From contig NZ_LWBP01000199.1 of the NCBI RefSeq assembly GCF_002078015.1, positions 355,381 to 419,380 of the forward strand: 64,000 nucleotides of DNA, given 5' to 3'. This DNA comes from Niastella populi (GTDB taxonomy: Bacteria; Bacteroidota; Bacteroidia; Chitinophagales; Chitinophagaceae). A model generated the notes under the pieces. It was not told the DNA's origin and did no database searches. It saw nothing but the letters and a program-made list of their open reading frames with translations. The position numbers and the translations under genes are program-made. Each line of letters opens with the position of its first letter. Position 1 is the first letter of the stretch. Shown here in pieces: positions 44,101 through 52,510 of this stretch.

Positions 44101-46803
44101 GCCCGTAGCCGTGCTTTGTGTGGCATTGGCCAGCCTGGCAACGATATTATTGGTTATACCGCCGCTTATGTTGGCTGTTGTAGAAGCGATATTGATACCG
44201 ATCACCTGCGAAGCGGCAGTGCCTGTAGTGGCATAGTTGCTGGTAAGGTTCCTGATGGTATTACCCGCTATGGTGAGCACCGATGCACCGGATGGTACAT
44301 GAATACCATTTATGTACCTGCCGGTAGTGGTACCGGTATTGGATGCCGTAATATTGGTGATGGTATTATTGCTGAAATTCGCCGTTATAGCGGTATTGGT
44401 GTAAATACCGGAAAAGTAATTACCAACCGCGGTCAGTAATACGTTGCCAATGGTATTATTCCTGATGTTTGCATTGTACGTACCGGTTACATAGATCATA
44501 TGACTGGCAATGGAACCGGTAGCGTTGATGGTTATACCGCCATCGGCATGCCCGTTTACGCCGGTAGCAGACCCGATGGTATTTCCGGTGAAATTGCCCA
44601 CCTCTACGTTACCTCTGCCGTTTACGAGGGCAATCGCATGCATGGCATCGGTGCTGGTGGTAGCGGTACTGGTTGAAAGATTGATATTCGTTATAAGGTT
44701 GCCCTGTATGGAAGTGGACGCCTGCGGTGTGGCCGCATCAGCTACTTCTACCCGTATACCTTCAAAATAACCGGTTGTTCCGCCGGCCAGCGTATAAGGC
44801 GTACCACCGCAACCAGGCGCACTGCCGCCAATAAAGTTTGAAATAACGATAAACCCGTTACCTATTTCTCCCGCCGAAGAGGTGCGGAAAGGCACCAGCC
44901 ACATGGCGCGGTGAAATGAATTGGCTGTAGTAACAGTTATAGCTTCGGTCTGGAAAAAACTGTTGGCAGCGATCGTCCAGCTGGTATTCCCCAGGTTCAA
45001 CTCCAAGCCAACCGAGTTGGCGGCGTTGAAATAATCGTAAATATTACAACCGATCACGGCATTGTAATCATTGAACTGTGGTGCGTAAGCGGCAATGGCG
45101 CTCGAATTGTCGTACCCCAGCGAATAAATACCGATAGAAGGTTTTACAGCGCCGGTACCGGTGGAGTGAATATTACAATGATCGAATGTATTGTTATCGT
45201 TTCCACCGGCGCCCATGTTCCCTAAATAAACCACGCCCGATAATGCACTCGGCTGGTTGGCGCCATTTGTGTTCTGCCCCTGCAGATCGCAATATTTTAT
45301 TGTATTGTTGGAAGCACCATTGTCGAGCCTGATAGCAGTGCCCGTTGCACTGGTGTTGGTGATATTCAAATTAATGGTATTGAGATTACCGGCAGCTGTA
45401 ACCGCTATCGTTGTGCCAACGCCGCCGGGACGGCCGTCGATGGTCACATACTTTGCGCCGTTAAGATCAATGGTTGGCCCCGTATTGGAGCCGGCAATTA
45501 CCAGTCCGTTTGCGCCTGCTTCGGGACGAATGGTTAGCGTACGCGACGCATTGAAACAGGCATTGGAGGCAATTACGATGGGAAATGTTTCACCGCTGCT
45601 GGTATAGGTGCTTTGCAGTTCAAGCGTCACAGAGCCGCTTACGCCACCTGACAATGCTGCCAGTGCTGCGGTCAATGTAGGATAGGTGCCTGTTGGCCCT
45701 ACAGGTATTACACCAGCGGGACCGGTACAGGTATTGGTTGATTGAGTTCCCGTAAGCGGCGCAGCCGTATTGTAAACCGGGCCGATACAGTTGGTATTAT
45801 TATAACCATATACATAAAAATCATAGGCTGTGCCGCCGGTTAAACCGCCGGCAGTAAAAGTAGTGGCCGTTCCTGTTTGCACTACCATACCTGTTCCTAA
45901 AGCGGTTCCTGCGGTATAAGTAGTACCATGAACGGGATCAACCGGCGTAGCGCCGGCCGGATAGCGTACAACAATATACGCATCGGAAGCAGGAGCTGCG
46001 GCGGTGAATGAGCCTGTTATCTGACTGGTGGACGAAGCATTCAGGACAAGTGCTGTAGGCTGTGCAGCAGGGGCCACACAGGCATTCATCATACTTACCG
46101 CCATCAAATGCGTGATACCGCGGAAACTGGTACGGGTAAATGTCAATGAAGTAATATTCTTTGCATAGTTAGCGCCGCTGACTGCCAGCGCCACCTGATA
46201 GATGCGTGGATTGCTGGCGCCGCCGGCATTGTCGAGCACCTGACCGGTGCCGTTAACCCGGCCTATCCCCTGAATGGCAAAACCGGCGCCATTGTACCAG
46301 TCGGGCACATTCAACCCTGTAATGGTTTGGGTAGAACCGTCGGAGAAATTAAGCGTAGCGTTTATCGTGGCATTGGAGCCACCCGATGTAACCAGCAAAT
46401 AAACAATACCGGCAGTACGGGGCGATGCGAGGGTCAGGGTTCCGGTTTCGTTGATGGTATCCAAACGCAGCGAGTTATTGCCTGTAGCGTCTGCCATTTG
46501 AAAGGTCACCAATGCCGAAGCCGCACTGGTTATAAAACCGGAACTGGGCAGGTACCTCGTGGGCGTTCCGAAAGCGGTAAAACTCTGGTTAAGGAAATAA
46601 TAACCGCCACTGTCGACATCGGCGGTAACCGAACCGGCAAACGCAGGGCCATCGGCTATTACATCGGCGTTGAAGCCGCTCACAGTAACCGGTGTAACCG
46701 TTTGCGCCGAACCGGCAAATGATAACAGCATCAACAGGATGCCGGCAAAAAAAGTTTGTAACCCCGCATGAACCTTCCGGATCACTGACGCAGAATTTCT
46801 CAT
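38119..46803 (-). CDS. Giant secreted beta-helix adhesin with type IX sorting domain
   Basis: Surface protein of 2894 residues, signal peptide about 1-33. Order: N-terminal domain (36-243) shared with two neighbours; FN3-like domain (about 245-358); right-handed beta-helix module 1 (about 359-1230, opening GPTGTYPTLTAALAAL and rich in N-T/N-I-x-x-N turns); second FN3-like domain; beta-helix module 2 (about 1311-2135, opening GPGADYPTLTAALASL); CARDB/Ig-like domains (IVTQPQNQGVCMGSPVAFSI); a G8-like repeat (about 2530-2640, NSWVGQVSSDWNTAANWCGG); and a type A C-terminal sorting signal (NGVYTLHGIGDDGKKQTIRF). The beta-helix modules are near copies spaced 954 codons. Probably exported by type IX secretion and attached to or released from the surface; the ligand is unknown. 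Beta-helix also fits polysaccharide lyases, but no catalytic motif was identified. Confidence 0.9.
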   Translation of the reverse strand: MRNSASVIRKVHAGLQTFFAGILLMLLSFAGSAQTVTPVTVSGFNADVIADGPAFAGSVTADVDSGGYYFLNQSFTAFGTPTRYLPSSGFITSAASALVTFQMADATGNNSLRLDTINETGTLTLASPRTAGIVYLLVTSGGSNATINATLNFSDGSTQTITGLNVPDWYNGAGFAIQGIGRVNGTGQVLDNAGGASNPRIYQVALAVSGANYAKNITSLTFTRTSFRGITHLMAVSMMNACVAPAAQPTALVLNASSTSQITGSFTAAAPASDAYIVVRYPAGATPVDPVHGTTYTAGTALGTGMVVQTGTATTFTAGGLTGGTAYDFYVYGYNNTNCIGPVYNTAAPLTGTQSTNTCTGPAGVIPVGPTGTYPTLTAALAALSGGVSGSVTLELQSTYTSSGETFPIVIASNACFNASRTLTIRPEAGANGLVIAGSNTGPTIDLNGAKYVTIDGRPGGVGTTIAVTAAGNLNTINLNITNTSATGTAIRLDNGASNNTIKYCDLQGQNTNGANQPSALSGVVYLGNMGAGGNDNNTFDHCNIHSTGTGAVKPSIGIYSLGYDNSSAIAAYAPQFNDYNAVIGCNIYDYFNAANSVGLELNLGNTSWTIAANSFFQTEAITVTTANSFHRAMWLVPFRTSSAGEIGNGFIVISNFIGGSAPGCGGTPYTLAGGTTGYFEGIRVEVADAATPQASTSIQGNLITNINLSTSTATTSTDAMHAIALVNGRGNVEVGNFTGNTIGSATGVNGHADGGITINATGSIASHMIYVTGTYNANIRNNTIGNVLLTAVGNYFSGIYTNTAITANFSNNTITNITASNTGTTTGRYINGIHVPSGASVLTIAGNTIRNLTSNYATTGTAASQVIGINIASTTANISGGITNNIVARLANATQSTATGTGSAIIGIHCASTNAAGSVITGNVVDSLVSTTAAVVAVNVTGLYVSGTTAVTNTIAKNFIHSFDAGATNTSAIFTGIHINSGTGVYSNNMIRLGVKPDGTSLTTALTINGIAANTTAANSFYHNSVYIGGAGVGSNASNSYAFTRNTSSGTYDIRDNIFANNRSNATGGGKHYSIYFAGANTGATVDYNVYQYSGTGGKFAYGGTVEISNYINGGGPIGGWISGDVNSVTGDPNFIDPNGNLQAVNLHINTSGASVAEGTGTAIASITDDYDNDTRSGLTPVDIGADAGVFVAAAATCTTPNAPSALVLTTISATQIDGAFTASAGGANGYLIVRYPAGATPVTPVDGIAYPVGSLLGTGTVVASGASLSFANTGLLASTTYDYYVYAYNNACVSAMKYSTGITASKTTNGCSGPGGLITVGPGADYPTLTAALASLNGGISGSVTLELQSNYVSTGETFPITIGSNACFSPANTVLIRPAANANGLVITTSLPVPTIDFSGGTYVTIDGRPGGVGAGITVTAAGSLNTTNLNIVNTSAIGSAIRFDNQAARNNVKYCDLQGMNAIGGTQPATMAGVVFFGNNGANGNDNNTIDHCNIHSSGTGVSIPSIGVYALGANNTGANSNFNDNDTISNCNIYDFFLANNNSAGIELTQGVSGWAIIGNSFFQTATRTYTTAGFNRAIWISSNRNAGSTGNGFTITDNYIGGSEPACAGTPYTLTSFANYFDGIRLEVADGFPVMPSSIQGNTITNIAITSTVTTANDVFHGVAVTGSNGNVNIGTVTGNIVGSATGTGAITIAAGSGSHTIPYFISNGGGANSVINLRQNVAGGITLSNAGNNFSGIYDNQPGTVNIDGNLIGSLTTANSINAVSTTNSIYVRGINIPSGAGTFAITNNTIANLTNNSTSTLNGCQTAGINIGSAASIVSTVSGNTVRNLYSASGYAFGSGSSAVLGIYMGSTTANPVTVSGNTVHSLVSGAATAGVYIEGIFFWGNNSDAITNTISKNTVHSFDVTTANTNANMRGIELNQGKADIYNNMVRLGIRPDGTSFTNAIRIDGIMKGSGLNSNILYNSVYIGGTGVGTTARNTSAIRKETVTGSDNVRNNIFINDRSNATTGGVHNAIWVNGLAGFSFEHNIYGYGGTGGNFVSTNTAGIVFATAYTSGWNIGGDTTSQAADPLFVDATGPSATVDLHITTSVFSPANGAGDPVILVTDDIEGEIRDPLTPDVGADEFTQSNGIDMQAVSLESPITGKGCYGKEAVTIKVRNNSSVAIDFAANPVTLTVNVTGATTATVNTTINTGTLAGGATMDVELNGTTDSVNMSAAGTYIFDAKTTVTGDVKVSNDAMSTVTRTRVALVLGAISASQTSYCFNGAPVLTMTGGNGFSDIQWQQSTDSATYSNIANATTTPFTTPAATQTLYYRLAAACVADTLYTPAVKVIINSPAVTGTTPGARCNPGMVNLQATGSAGSTLYWYADATSTTPVGVGSSFTTPVITDTTTYYVMAAAGTCSTARTPVEARVNDRIAIVTQPQNQGVCMGSPVAFSIGATGSGLTYQWRKNGVNITNATNDTYSISNAVVTDAGQYDVVITNPCGIVVSGVATLSVQSSNSWVGQVSSDWNTAANWCGGVPVSTTNVTINAGTPFSPVISAAASANNVTIGAGATLNIDPNGTLNLYGNFANNGTFIANAGTIAFRGATSQQVAAMTVGEVIMDGAGGVTLDGNMYAGNMLTLTNGNITLGAYDLSLRKVTGGSLGSHIITNGNGSAIAVYVDNTVTVPVAHAAGNYNPVIIGNGQGMTYVVRVKAGLIASVIDDNKAINRTWNVTTTVIPAAPVDITLQYADADANPACVPTAVMDAGVYNGATWALISPQGGVTPAGTPAARLVTLSTTGLGNIVLTNQGMLKAAVVEFNVKLMPTLVTGSSAKLRISTPRTMKISWTVLDAVGKKVKQFTTSLISGVNDIDVSLAGMANGVYTLHGIGDDGKKQTIRFMVRH

Positions 46804-47026
46804 ATTACAGTATTGTGAAATGGTAAATCAATAAGCAATAGGCAGTAGACAAGAGACAAGAGGAATTCGCGATTAAAAGGAAGCATGCATATTGGCAATC
46901 CTTGCCAATTGCAATTTGCCAATTGTCAATTGTTTAAAGAAGGGGCCGCCCCAAAAGAGGCAACCCGATTTACATTTTATGAAACAATCGGGAAGTTATT
47001 CCCGATTGTTACAGTTCGGGGAAAGA
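46804..47026. other. Spacer between adhesin and collagen-like lipoprotein
   Basis: Short gap with CAATTGCAATTTGCCAATTGTCAATTG-like low-complexity words (46905-46932; not listed in full) and a candidate hairpin CAATCGGGAAGTTATTCCCGATTG at 46986-47009, which could terminate the lipoprotein transcript on the reverse strand. No gene seen. Confidence 0.45.
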
Positions 47027-47599
47027 CTAGTCTTTCAACCCGAGATATTCTTTCACCTGGGCGTAATCGTTCCAGTTTACACCAGAACGGGCAGCCATAC
47101 CACCAGGAATGATGACATAACGGTATTGCCATACCGGAATATTGGGATCATTGGTTGAAGGACGGGTACCTACATTATAGGTAGACTCGATATAAATATT
47201 ACCGGCCTGAATAACCGGAAATACAAACAGGTCCTTCGCCCCGAAGATCAAACCATTATCTGCATATGGCAATGCCACAATAGAAGGGGCGGTAGAAGTG
47301 TTTATGTTCCAGTAAACTTTAACCTCGCCTTTTTCTATAATACTGTCAACGATCTTCGGCGCATCGATAGCCGCTTCAAAAAATGTATCCACGGCATTGA
47401 AAGTAACGTTAAGCCATTCAGAATAAATAACATTGGCGCTTCCTGGTTTTCCGGTTGAACCGGTAGCTCCGGTTGCACCGGTATCACCTTTATCGCCTTT
47501 TTCACCGGCCGGCCCGGCATCGCCTTTTTTACAGGCCGTGAATAATAATGCAGCAGATACCACTAAAACAGAAGCGCTCCTCAGGAACATGTGTTTCAT
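47027..47599 (-). CDS. Lipoprotein with short collagen-like repeat
   Basis: Predicted outer-surface lipoprotein of 190 residues. The signal MKHMFLRSASVLVVSAALLF ends at the lipobox FTAC (Cys about 22). It is followed at once by about nine Gly-X-Y triplets (GDAGPAGEKGDKGDTGATG and on to GKPGSA) and then a globular domain of about 140 residues (SEWLNVTFNAVDTFFEAAID, YRYVIIPGGMAARSGVNWND) of unknown function. Collagen-like stalks hold a head domain away from the membrane and may trimerise. Similar small lipoproteins are common in Chitinophagaceae and Cytophagales. It lies between the giant adhesin and a gliding-type protein, all on the same strand. Confidence 0.85.
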   Translation of the reverse strand: MKHMFLRSASVLVVSAALLFTACKKGDAGPAGEKGDKGDTGATGATGSTGKPGSANVIYSEWLNVTFNAVDTFFEAAIDAPKIVDSIIEKGEVKVYWNINTSTAPSIVALPYADNGLIFGAKDLFVFPVIQAGNIYIESTYNVGTRPSTNDPNIPVWQYRYVIIPGGMAARSGVNWNDYAQVKEYLGLKD

Positions 47600-47678
47600 A
47601 ATTGAGTTTTTAATATTAAAACAGTTTATGGTTTAGGTTTATCGTTTACGTCTTTTTATTCTGCCTTCTGTATTTCCA

Positions 47679-47831
47679 TTGTATTCAACTTCAACATTCT
47701 ACATTGGAAATTCATTATTCGATATTTGTATTCTTTTTTCCTCGTCAACAAGTCAACCCGTCAACTCTTCGCTCCCTTTCCTTTGTATTCAACTTCAACA
47801 TTCTACATTGGAAATTCATTATTCGATATTT
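47679..47831. repeat. Pair of 49-bp exact direct repeats
   Basis: An identical 49-base sequence beginning TTGTATTCAACTTCAACATT occurs at 47679-47727 and 47783-47831, a 104-base period. The segment between them contains GTCAACAAGTCAACCCGTCAAC, itself a short tandem repeat. The second copy ends eight bases before the stop codon of the gliding-type gene. No coding sense. Confidence 0.9.
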
Positions 47832-47838
47832 TGTACTT

Positions 47839-50298
47839 CTACCGAATCACCGCAACCCAGCCGCTGTAATTCCGGCTCACGGTTTTAATTACATAGTAGA
47901 AGGTACCTACCGGAACCTGTTTCCCTTTCCAGGAGCCATCCCATGGATTGCTGTACCCATGGCTGTTATACACCTGCTGGCCATAACGGTTAAAGATCTC
48001 TACCGAACAGTTGGCAACATTGCGCAAACCGGCTATTTCCCACGTATCGTTGGTACCATCGCCGTTTGGACTAAACACATTTGGAATGATCAACACTTTA
48101 TCGGGCAGTACCATCATGAACTGACGCACCGCCGTGTCCTCACAGCCGATATCATTATAGGCATGCAGGGTAACCGTGTAATTGCCGGGATACTGGTACT
48201 GGTGCGATGCGTTCGTGATCGTTGAATTGCCGCCATCGCCAAAGTCCCATTTATAGGTAACTGCGCCGGTTGAGCTGTTAGAGAAACTAAAATTCGCTTC
48301 ATGAAGTTCCAGTGGCACATTCTCTGCCGGGTTGGTTGAGAACGCAGCCGTTGGATATGTTTTTACATTTATAAGGTTCGTACGTACCAGCGTGTCGCTG
48401 CATTTTCCCTGGGAAGTGGCAATAAGCATTACGGTATAAAAACCCGTATTGTTATAGGTGTAGGATGAGTTGAAGCCGCTGTAGGAATAACCGGCGCCAT
48501 CTCCGAAATCCCATCGCCACGAATCGCTGTTTTGTGATTTGTTATTATAAGTAACCGAAAAAGGCACACAACCAGCCGGTGAACCGGGATCAAAATCAGC
48601 CACCGGTTTAGGTAATACGGTGATCAGCACCGAAGGTGCATTAGACATACAGGCGCCATCATTTACAGAAAGACTGATGATGCCGGTTTTGTCGTATTTG
48701 ACAGTATACGGCCCGAAGCCGCTGCCCGACTGCACCGTTCCCCCACCCCAGTTCCATGTTGCGGTGGCGCCACCGGGGCCACTGCCGGTATAGGTAGCGG
48801 TAATGGTTGAACCACTGCAGACCGATGCCTCGTTTACGGTAAAGGAAGCGGTAACCGGCGGAGAAATAACAACCGGATTTGTTGTTACCGTCGACACACA
48901 ACCGTTCTCCGTTACCTGCAATTGCAGGTTATAGCTTGCAGCACTATTGAATAAGATCGTATGGGGCCCCTGTCCGCTCCCGCTTTGCACCGTAGCCCCG
49001 GCAAAGCCAAACCAGTTGTACGTTGCCGTACCGGTTGCATTGCCGGTATAGGTAACCGTTTGGGTAATTCCCAAACAGGTATTGGCAGGTGTAACTGTAA
49101 AAGTTGAAGAAGGCGCCGTATTCACTGTTACCGGAACCGTGGCTGAAACGGCGCAACCGTTATTATCCGTTCCACTTACGGTATAAGTTGCGGTAGCAGC
49201 CGGCGTAACCGACACGCTGCTTCCGGTTACATTACCGGGATTCCAGGTATAGGCAGCCACCGTACCACCAGAGGCGCTTACCGATAAGTTTACCGGGTCA
49301 CCCGCACACACTGCGGCCGGGTTCGCGGTTGCCGTTAACATGGCCACCGGCGGCGAAGTCACCGTACCTGAATAATTTACCGTGCAATTGTCAGCCTCTG
49401 TGATAGTACATGAATATGCTCCCGCCGCAAGGTTAGTGGCTGTAGCCGTTGTTTGTACGGGCGTTGTGTTCCATGCATAGGTATAGGGGCCCGTTCCGCC
49501 CGTTACCGTTAAGCCAATGCTCCCATTGGCATTGGCACAGGTAGCCTGTGTTATAGCAGGCGTAACTACCGGCGGTGTATAGCCAACACCTGCCAGTGCC
49601 AGCGCCACCAGTCGTGAAGGCGCGGTTGTGCCCGACAAAAAACTGATCGTAATCGATTGCAGCGTTTTTTTCTTATCGGCGCAGCTCAGGGGAATATCTA
49701 CCTGGTAGAACCGCGGATTATTGGTTGACACCCCATCTGTAACATAAGGCGGCGCATTTAACCGGGCTGTTCTTCCATAACCGGAATAAACAAAACCTGT
49801 TCCGCCAAACCAGTCGAAGATGGTAGGGTTGCCATAATTGTAAGTAGTGCCGTCTGTAAAGTTCAACACTATGTTTATCGTACTGTTCCCTTCGGTTGAG
49901 AACAACAACAGGTTCACTACCGAAAAGCTGGCCGGCGTTGCCAGGGTTAAATTGCCCCAGACCATGGTATTGGGTTGCGAACCGCCCGAAGAAAGATACA
50001 ATACGTTATTACCGGTATACGGTTGCAATTGCCAGGTTTTGGTACCTGAAACAATAGTTCCATTGGTAGGTAACCCGCCGCCCAAACCGTTGATGGCCGC
50101 AAAAATGGTCGAGTACATGATATTACTCGAAAGATCAAGCGACGTGCTGGTTACAGTAGTGGCGTCTATACCCGATTCAGCGATCGCATCCTGGTTGAAT
50201 CCGCTAACGGCAATAGGAGCATACGTTTGCGCAAGGGAACCGGTTGCAATAACCAACCCACCAATCAACAGGCCGATATGTAATCCGATCTTAATCAT
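47839..50298 (-). CDS. Gliding-type (CHU_C) surface protein with PKD domains
   Basis: Exported 819-residue protein. Signal peptide 1-23 (ending SLAQ), shared N-terminal domain (25-240), a SprB-like repeat (TQATCANANGSIGLTVTGGT, about 247-315), several Ig/PKD-like repeats (about 315-720; PKD text WRWDFGDGAGYSYSG and YKWDFGDGGNS), and a type B gliding-motility C-terminal domain (IIPNVFSPNGDGTNDTWEIA ... NRYGQQVYNS ... VGTFYYVI). Type B proteins are secreted by the type IX system and usually depend on a PorP/SprF partner; two such genes lie upstream on the same strand. Function as adhesin or scaffold is inferred. Confidence 0.9.
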   Translation of the reverse strand: MIKIGLHIGLLIGGLVIATGSLAQTYAPIAVSGFNQDAIAESGIDATTVTSTSLDLSSNIMYSTIFAAINGLGGGLPTNGTIVSGTKTWQLQPYTGNNVLYLSSGGSQPNTMVWGNLTLATPASFSVVNLLLFSTEGNSTINIVLNFTDGTTYNYGNPTIFDWFGGTGFVYSGYGRTARLNAPPYVTDGVSTNNPRFYQVDIPLSCADKKKTLQSITISFLSGTTAPSRLVALALAGVGYTPPVVTPAITQATCANANGSIGLTVTGGTGPYTYAWNTTPVQTTATATNLAAGAYSCTITEADNCTVNYSGTVTSPPVAMLTATANPAAVCAGDPVNLSVSASGGTVAAYTWNPGNVTGSSVSVTPAATATYTVSGTDNNGCAVSATVPVTVNTAPSSTFTVTPANTCLGITQTVTYTGNATGTATYNWFGFAGATVQSGSGQGPHTILFNSAASYNLQLQVTENGCVSTVTTNPVVISPPVTASFTVNEASVCSGSTITATYTGSGPGGATATWNWGGGTVQSGSGFGPYTVKYDKTGIISLSVNDGACMSNAPSVLITVLPKPVADFDPGSPAGCVPFSVTYNNKSQNSDSWRWDFGDGAGYSYSGFNSSYTYNNTGFYTVMLIATSQGKCSDTLVRTNLINVKTYPTAAFSTNPAENVPLELHEANFSFSNSSTGAVTYKWDFGDGGNSTITNASHQYQYPGNYTVTLHAYNDIGCEDTAVRQFMMVLPDKVLIIPNVFSPNGDGTNDTWEIAGLRNVANCSVEIFNRYGQQVYNSHGYSNPWDGSWKGKQVPVGTFYYVIKTVSRNYSGWVAVIR

Positions 50299-50329
50299 TG
50301 TCTTTTGTTTGAATACGATTAAGGCTTAA

Positions 50330-50414
50330 GGCTGTGTTCGCTTCGGGCTTTAGGGTTTAGGCTTTGAGCTTTTGGATTTGGACTTTTGGCTTTGAGCTTT
50401 TGGCTTTTGGCTTC
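50330..50414. repeat. GCTTTTGG-type tandem tract
   Basis: A tract of repeated words such as GCTTTGAGCTTTTGG (50361-50375 and again 50389-50403, 28-base period), GGCTTAAGGC and GGCTTTAGGGTTTAGGC. It separates two gliding-type genes. No terminator signal or coding sense. Confidence 0.7.
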
Positions 50415-52412
50415 TTAATGCAACAGGTTCACAGCCCCCTTCCTGACGCTTTCTGTGCCATTGGCCAGCCTTATTTTGAATACATAGAAGTAAACACCCA
50501 TGGGTTGTAACTTTCCTTTGTGTTTACCATCCCAGCCTCTGGTGTAATCGCTTCCTTCGAAGATCAGCTCACCCCACTGGTTGAACACTTTCATATTGAT
50601 ACCGGCAATGGCAGTTCCATATGCGCGGAAGAATTCGTTCCGGCCGTCGTTGTTCGGACTAAATGAGTTCGGGATAAACACTGCATCGGTAAGCGTTATA
50701 CCGGTAGCCATACCAATGGCGCTGTTGATACAGGTCTCCACCCCGAGCGCTATAACACTGATGGTCATTTTTTCAACAGGCTGCAGGTTCACGATGTTAT
50801 GCGTAGTACCAAGACTACCCGATGTGGGCGTGATGTAAGGGCTGCCGTTGACCGACACGATATAACCCGTAGCGCCGGGAACAGGTTGCCAGCTGAAGTT
50901 GACGGTGCTGCTGGTTACGGCAGCCACCGTTACCACCGGCGTTGCCAGCGGTCCGTTTATATTTACCTGTTTGCTGGTTGTGGTGGTACAACCGTTCAGG
51001 GTCACCTGCAGTTGTATGGTATACATACCGCCTGTGCCGAATACAATGCCGTAAGGCCCGGCCCCGCTGCCATACTGAACCGAAGCGCCTGCGAACCCAT
51101 TCCAGTTGTAGGTAGCTGTAGCATCTCCATTACCGGTATAGGTAACCGTTTGCGGTGTATTCGGACAAACCGGATCGGGGCTTACCGTGAAAGCAGCCGT
51201 AGCAGCCGGGTTAACGGTAATTTCAACTGTATCGGAGGAAGCGCAGCCATACTGGTCTTCTGCGTCAACATAATATTTGGTGGTAGTACCGGGCGTAACA
51301 ACAATAGCAGATCCGTTTGCACTGCCCGGGTTCCAGGTAAAGGTGGCCGGGGTAGGATATGCTGATGTGTCTGCATATAAGGTGGTGGTTGTTCCTGCGC
51401 AAACCTGCAAACTGGTAGCCTTTGCATCAACCGGCGCCGGTGTTACCAGCGTTACGGTAGCCGTATAAGGACGTATACAACCGTTCGAGTCTGTTACATT
51501 GCAGGTATAAGTGCCTGCAGCAAGCCCCGACGCAAACGGTGTTGATTGCGCAGGTGTGGTATTCCATGCATAGGTGAATGGCTTAACGCCTCCTGTTATA
51601 TTCAGCGCTATATTTCCGTTACTGGTATTACCGCAACGGGCAGGTAATACGGTAGAACTGATATTATATGGCTGAATACTTTCCCCTGACAATGCCAGTA
51701 CCAGAACCCGTGAACCTGTGTTTATGCTGGTATCGATAATGGTAACCGATTGCACCATCTTGTTCTGGTTATTACAGTTTGTCATGAAATCGTGTGAAAA
51801 GAATTTTGGCCACACACCTACTCCATCTACATTAAATGGCGGTACGGTATCGCGGCCGATACGCCCCGGACCGGTCAACACCACATTGGCGGTGCCTACA
51901 TACCAGTCGGCCAGCGGCGCATTTGTCATGGCGCGCTCGGTAGTTCCATCGGTATAGTTGATATCGATATTTATACTGCTCGAGCCTTCTGTTGAAAAAG
52001 CCACCAGGCTCATGCGCGCGTAGTAACCCGGGTTAACCAGCGTAAGGGTACCCTCCGTTTTCGTGCTGTCGACCGTACCATACCTCGACAGGTACAAAGC
52101 ATTCCGGCCTATATAGGGCGCAAGCTGGTAGGTTCGTTTCCCGCTTACAATAGTGCCGTTATCGGGCATACCGCCTGTTACGCCATTGTTTGCCGCAAAC
52201 GTTGCCGAATACAACACGTGACGCGCCACAAAAGGACTACCATCGATCATGGTAGTGGTGGTGGCCAGCACACTGGTACCAGTATCCGCAATTACGTCGT
52301 GCTGAAACCCGGTTACAGCAATCGGGTTATAGGCTGGTTGCGCATAACTGGCGCTATACATGATCAGCAATCCAAGCAACATACCTGCGTAAACAAAGAA
52401 TTTACCCTGCAT
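50415..52412 (-). CDS. Gliding-type (CHU_C) surface protein, second copy
   Basis: Exported protein of 665 residues from the ATG at 52412 (MQGKFFVYAGMLLGLLIMYS, signal ending YAQ). An in-frame ATG at 52475 would put 21 charged residues ahead of the signal peptide and is less likely. Numbered from that upstream ATG: the shared N-terminal domain (48-267), a SprB-like repeat (ARCGNTSNGNIALNITGGVK), two Ig/PKD-like repeats, an FN3-like domain (ATPVVTVAAVTSSTVNFSW), and a type B C-terminal domain (FIPNSFSPNNDGRNEFFRAY ... FNQWGELIFEG ... GVYFYVF). Closely parallels the protein at 47839-50298, with fewer central repeats, so the two are probably diverged duplicates. Confidence 0.9.
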   Translation of the reverse strand: MQGKFFVYAGMLLGLLIMYSASYAQPAYNPIAVTGFQHDVIADTGTSVLATTTTMIDGSPFVARHVLYSATFAANNGVTGGMPDNGTIVSGKRTYQLAPYIGRNALYLSRYGTVDSTKTEGTLTLVNPGYYARMSLVAFSTEGSSSINIDINYTDGTTERAMTNAPLADWYVGTANVVLTGPGRIGRDTVPPFNVDGVGVWPKFFSHDFMTNCNNQNKMVQSVTIIDTSINTGSRVLVLALSGESIQPYNISSTVLPARCGNTSNGNIALNITGGVKPFTYAWNTTPAQSTPFASGLAAGTYTCNVTDSNGCIRPYTATVTLVTPAPVDAKATSLQVCAGTTTTLYADTSAYPTPATFTWNPGSANGSAIVVTPGTTTKYYVDAEDQYGCASSDTVEITVNPAATAAFTVSPDPVCPNTPQTVTYTGNGDATATYNWNGFAGASVQYGSGAGPYGIVFGTGGMYTIQLQVTLNGCTTTTSKQVNINGPLATPVVTVAAVTSSTVNFSWQPVPGATGYIVSVNGSPYITPTSGSLGTTHNIVNLQPVEKMTISVIALGVETCINSAIGMATGITLTDAVFIPNSFSPNNDGRNEFFRAYGTAIAGINMKVFNQWGELIFEGSDYTRGWDGKHKGKLQPMGVYFYVFKIRLANGTESVRKGAVNLLH

Positions 52413-52510
52413 TATCGTATTACCCTTTTTAATGCTGTCGTTAACAAACTGGTTATTACGGCGCTGTGTGTTCATCAGTCAAGGCTTTGCTTTTATAATA
52501 TTTTTGAGAA

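Noticed and set aside
38119..46803. Repeated units in the adhesin considered as a CRISPR array or tandem repeat locus
   Set aside because: The similarity is at protein level with long spacing and stays in frame; it is a duplicated beta-helix coding module.
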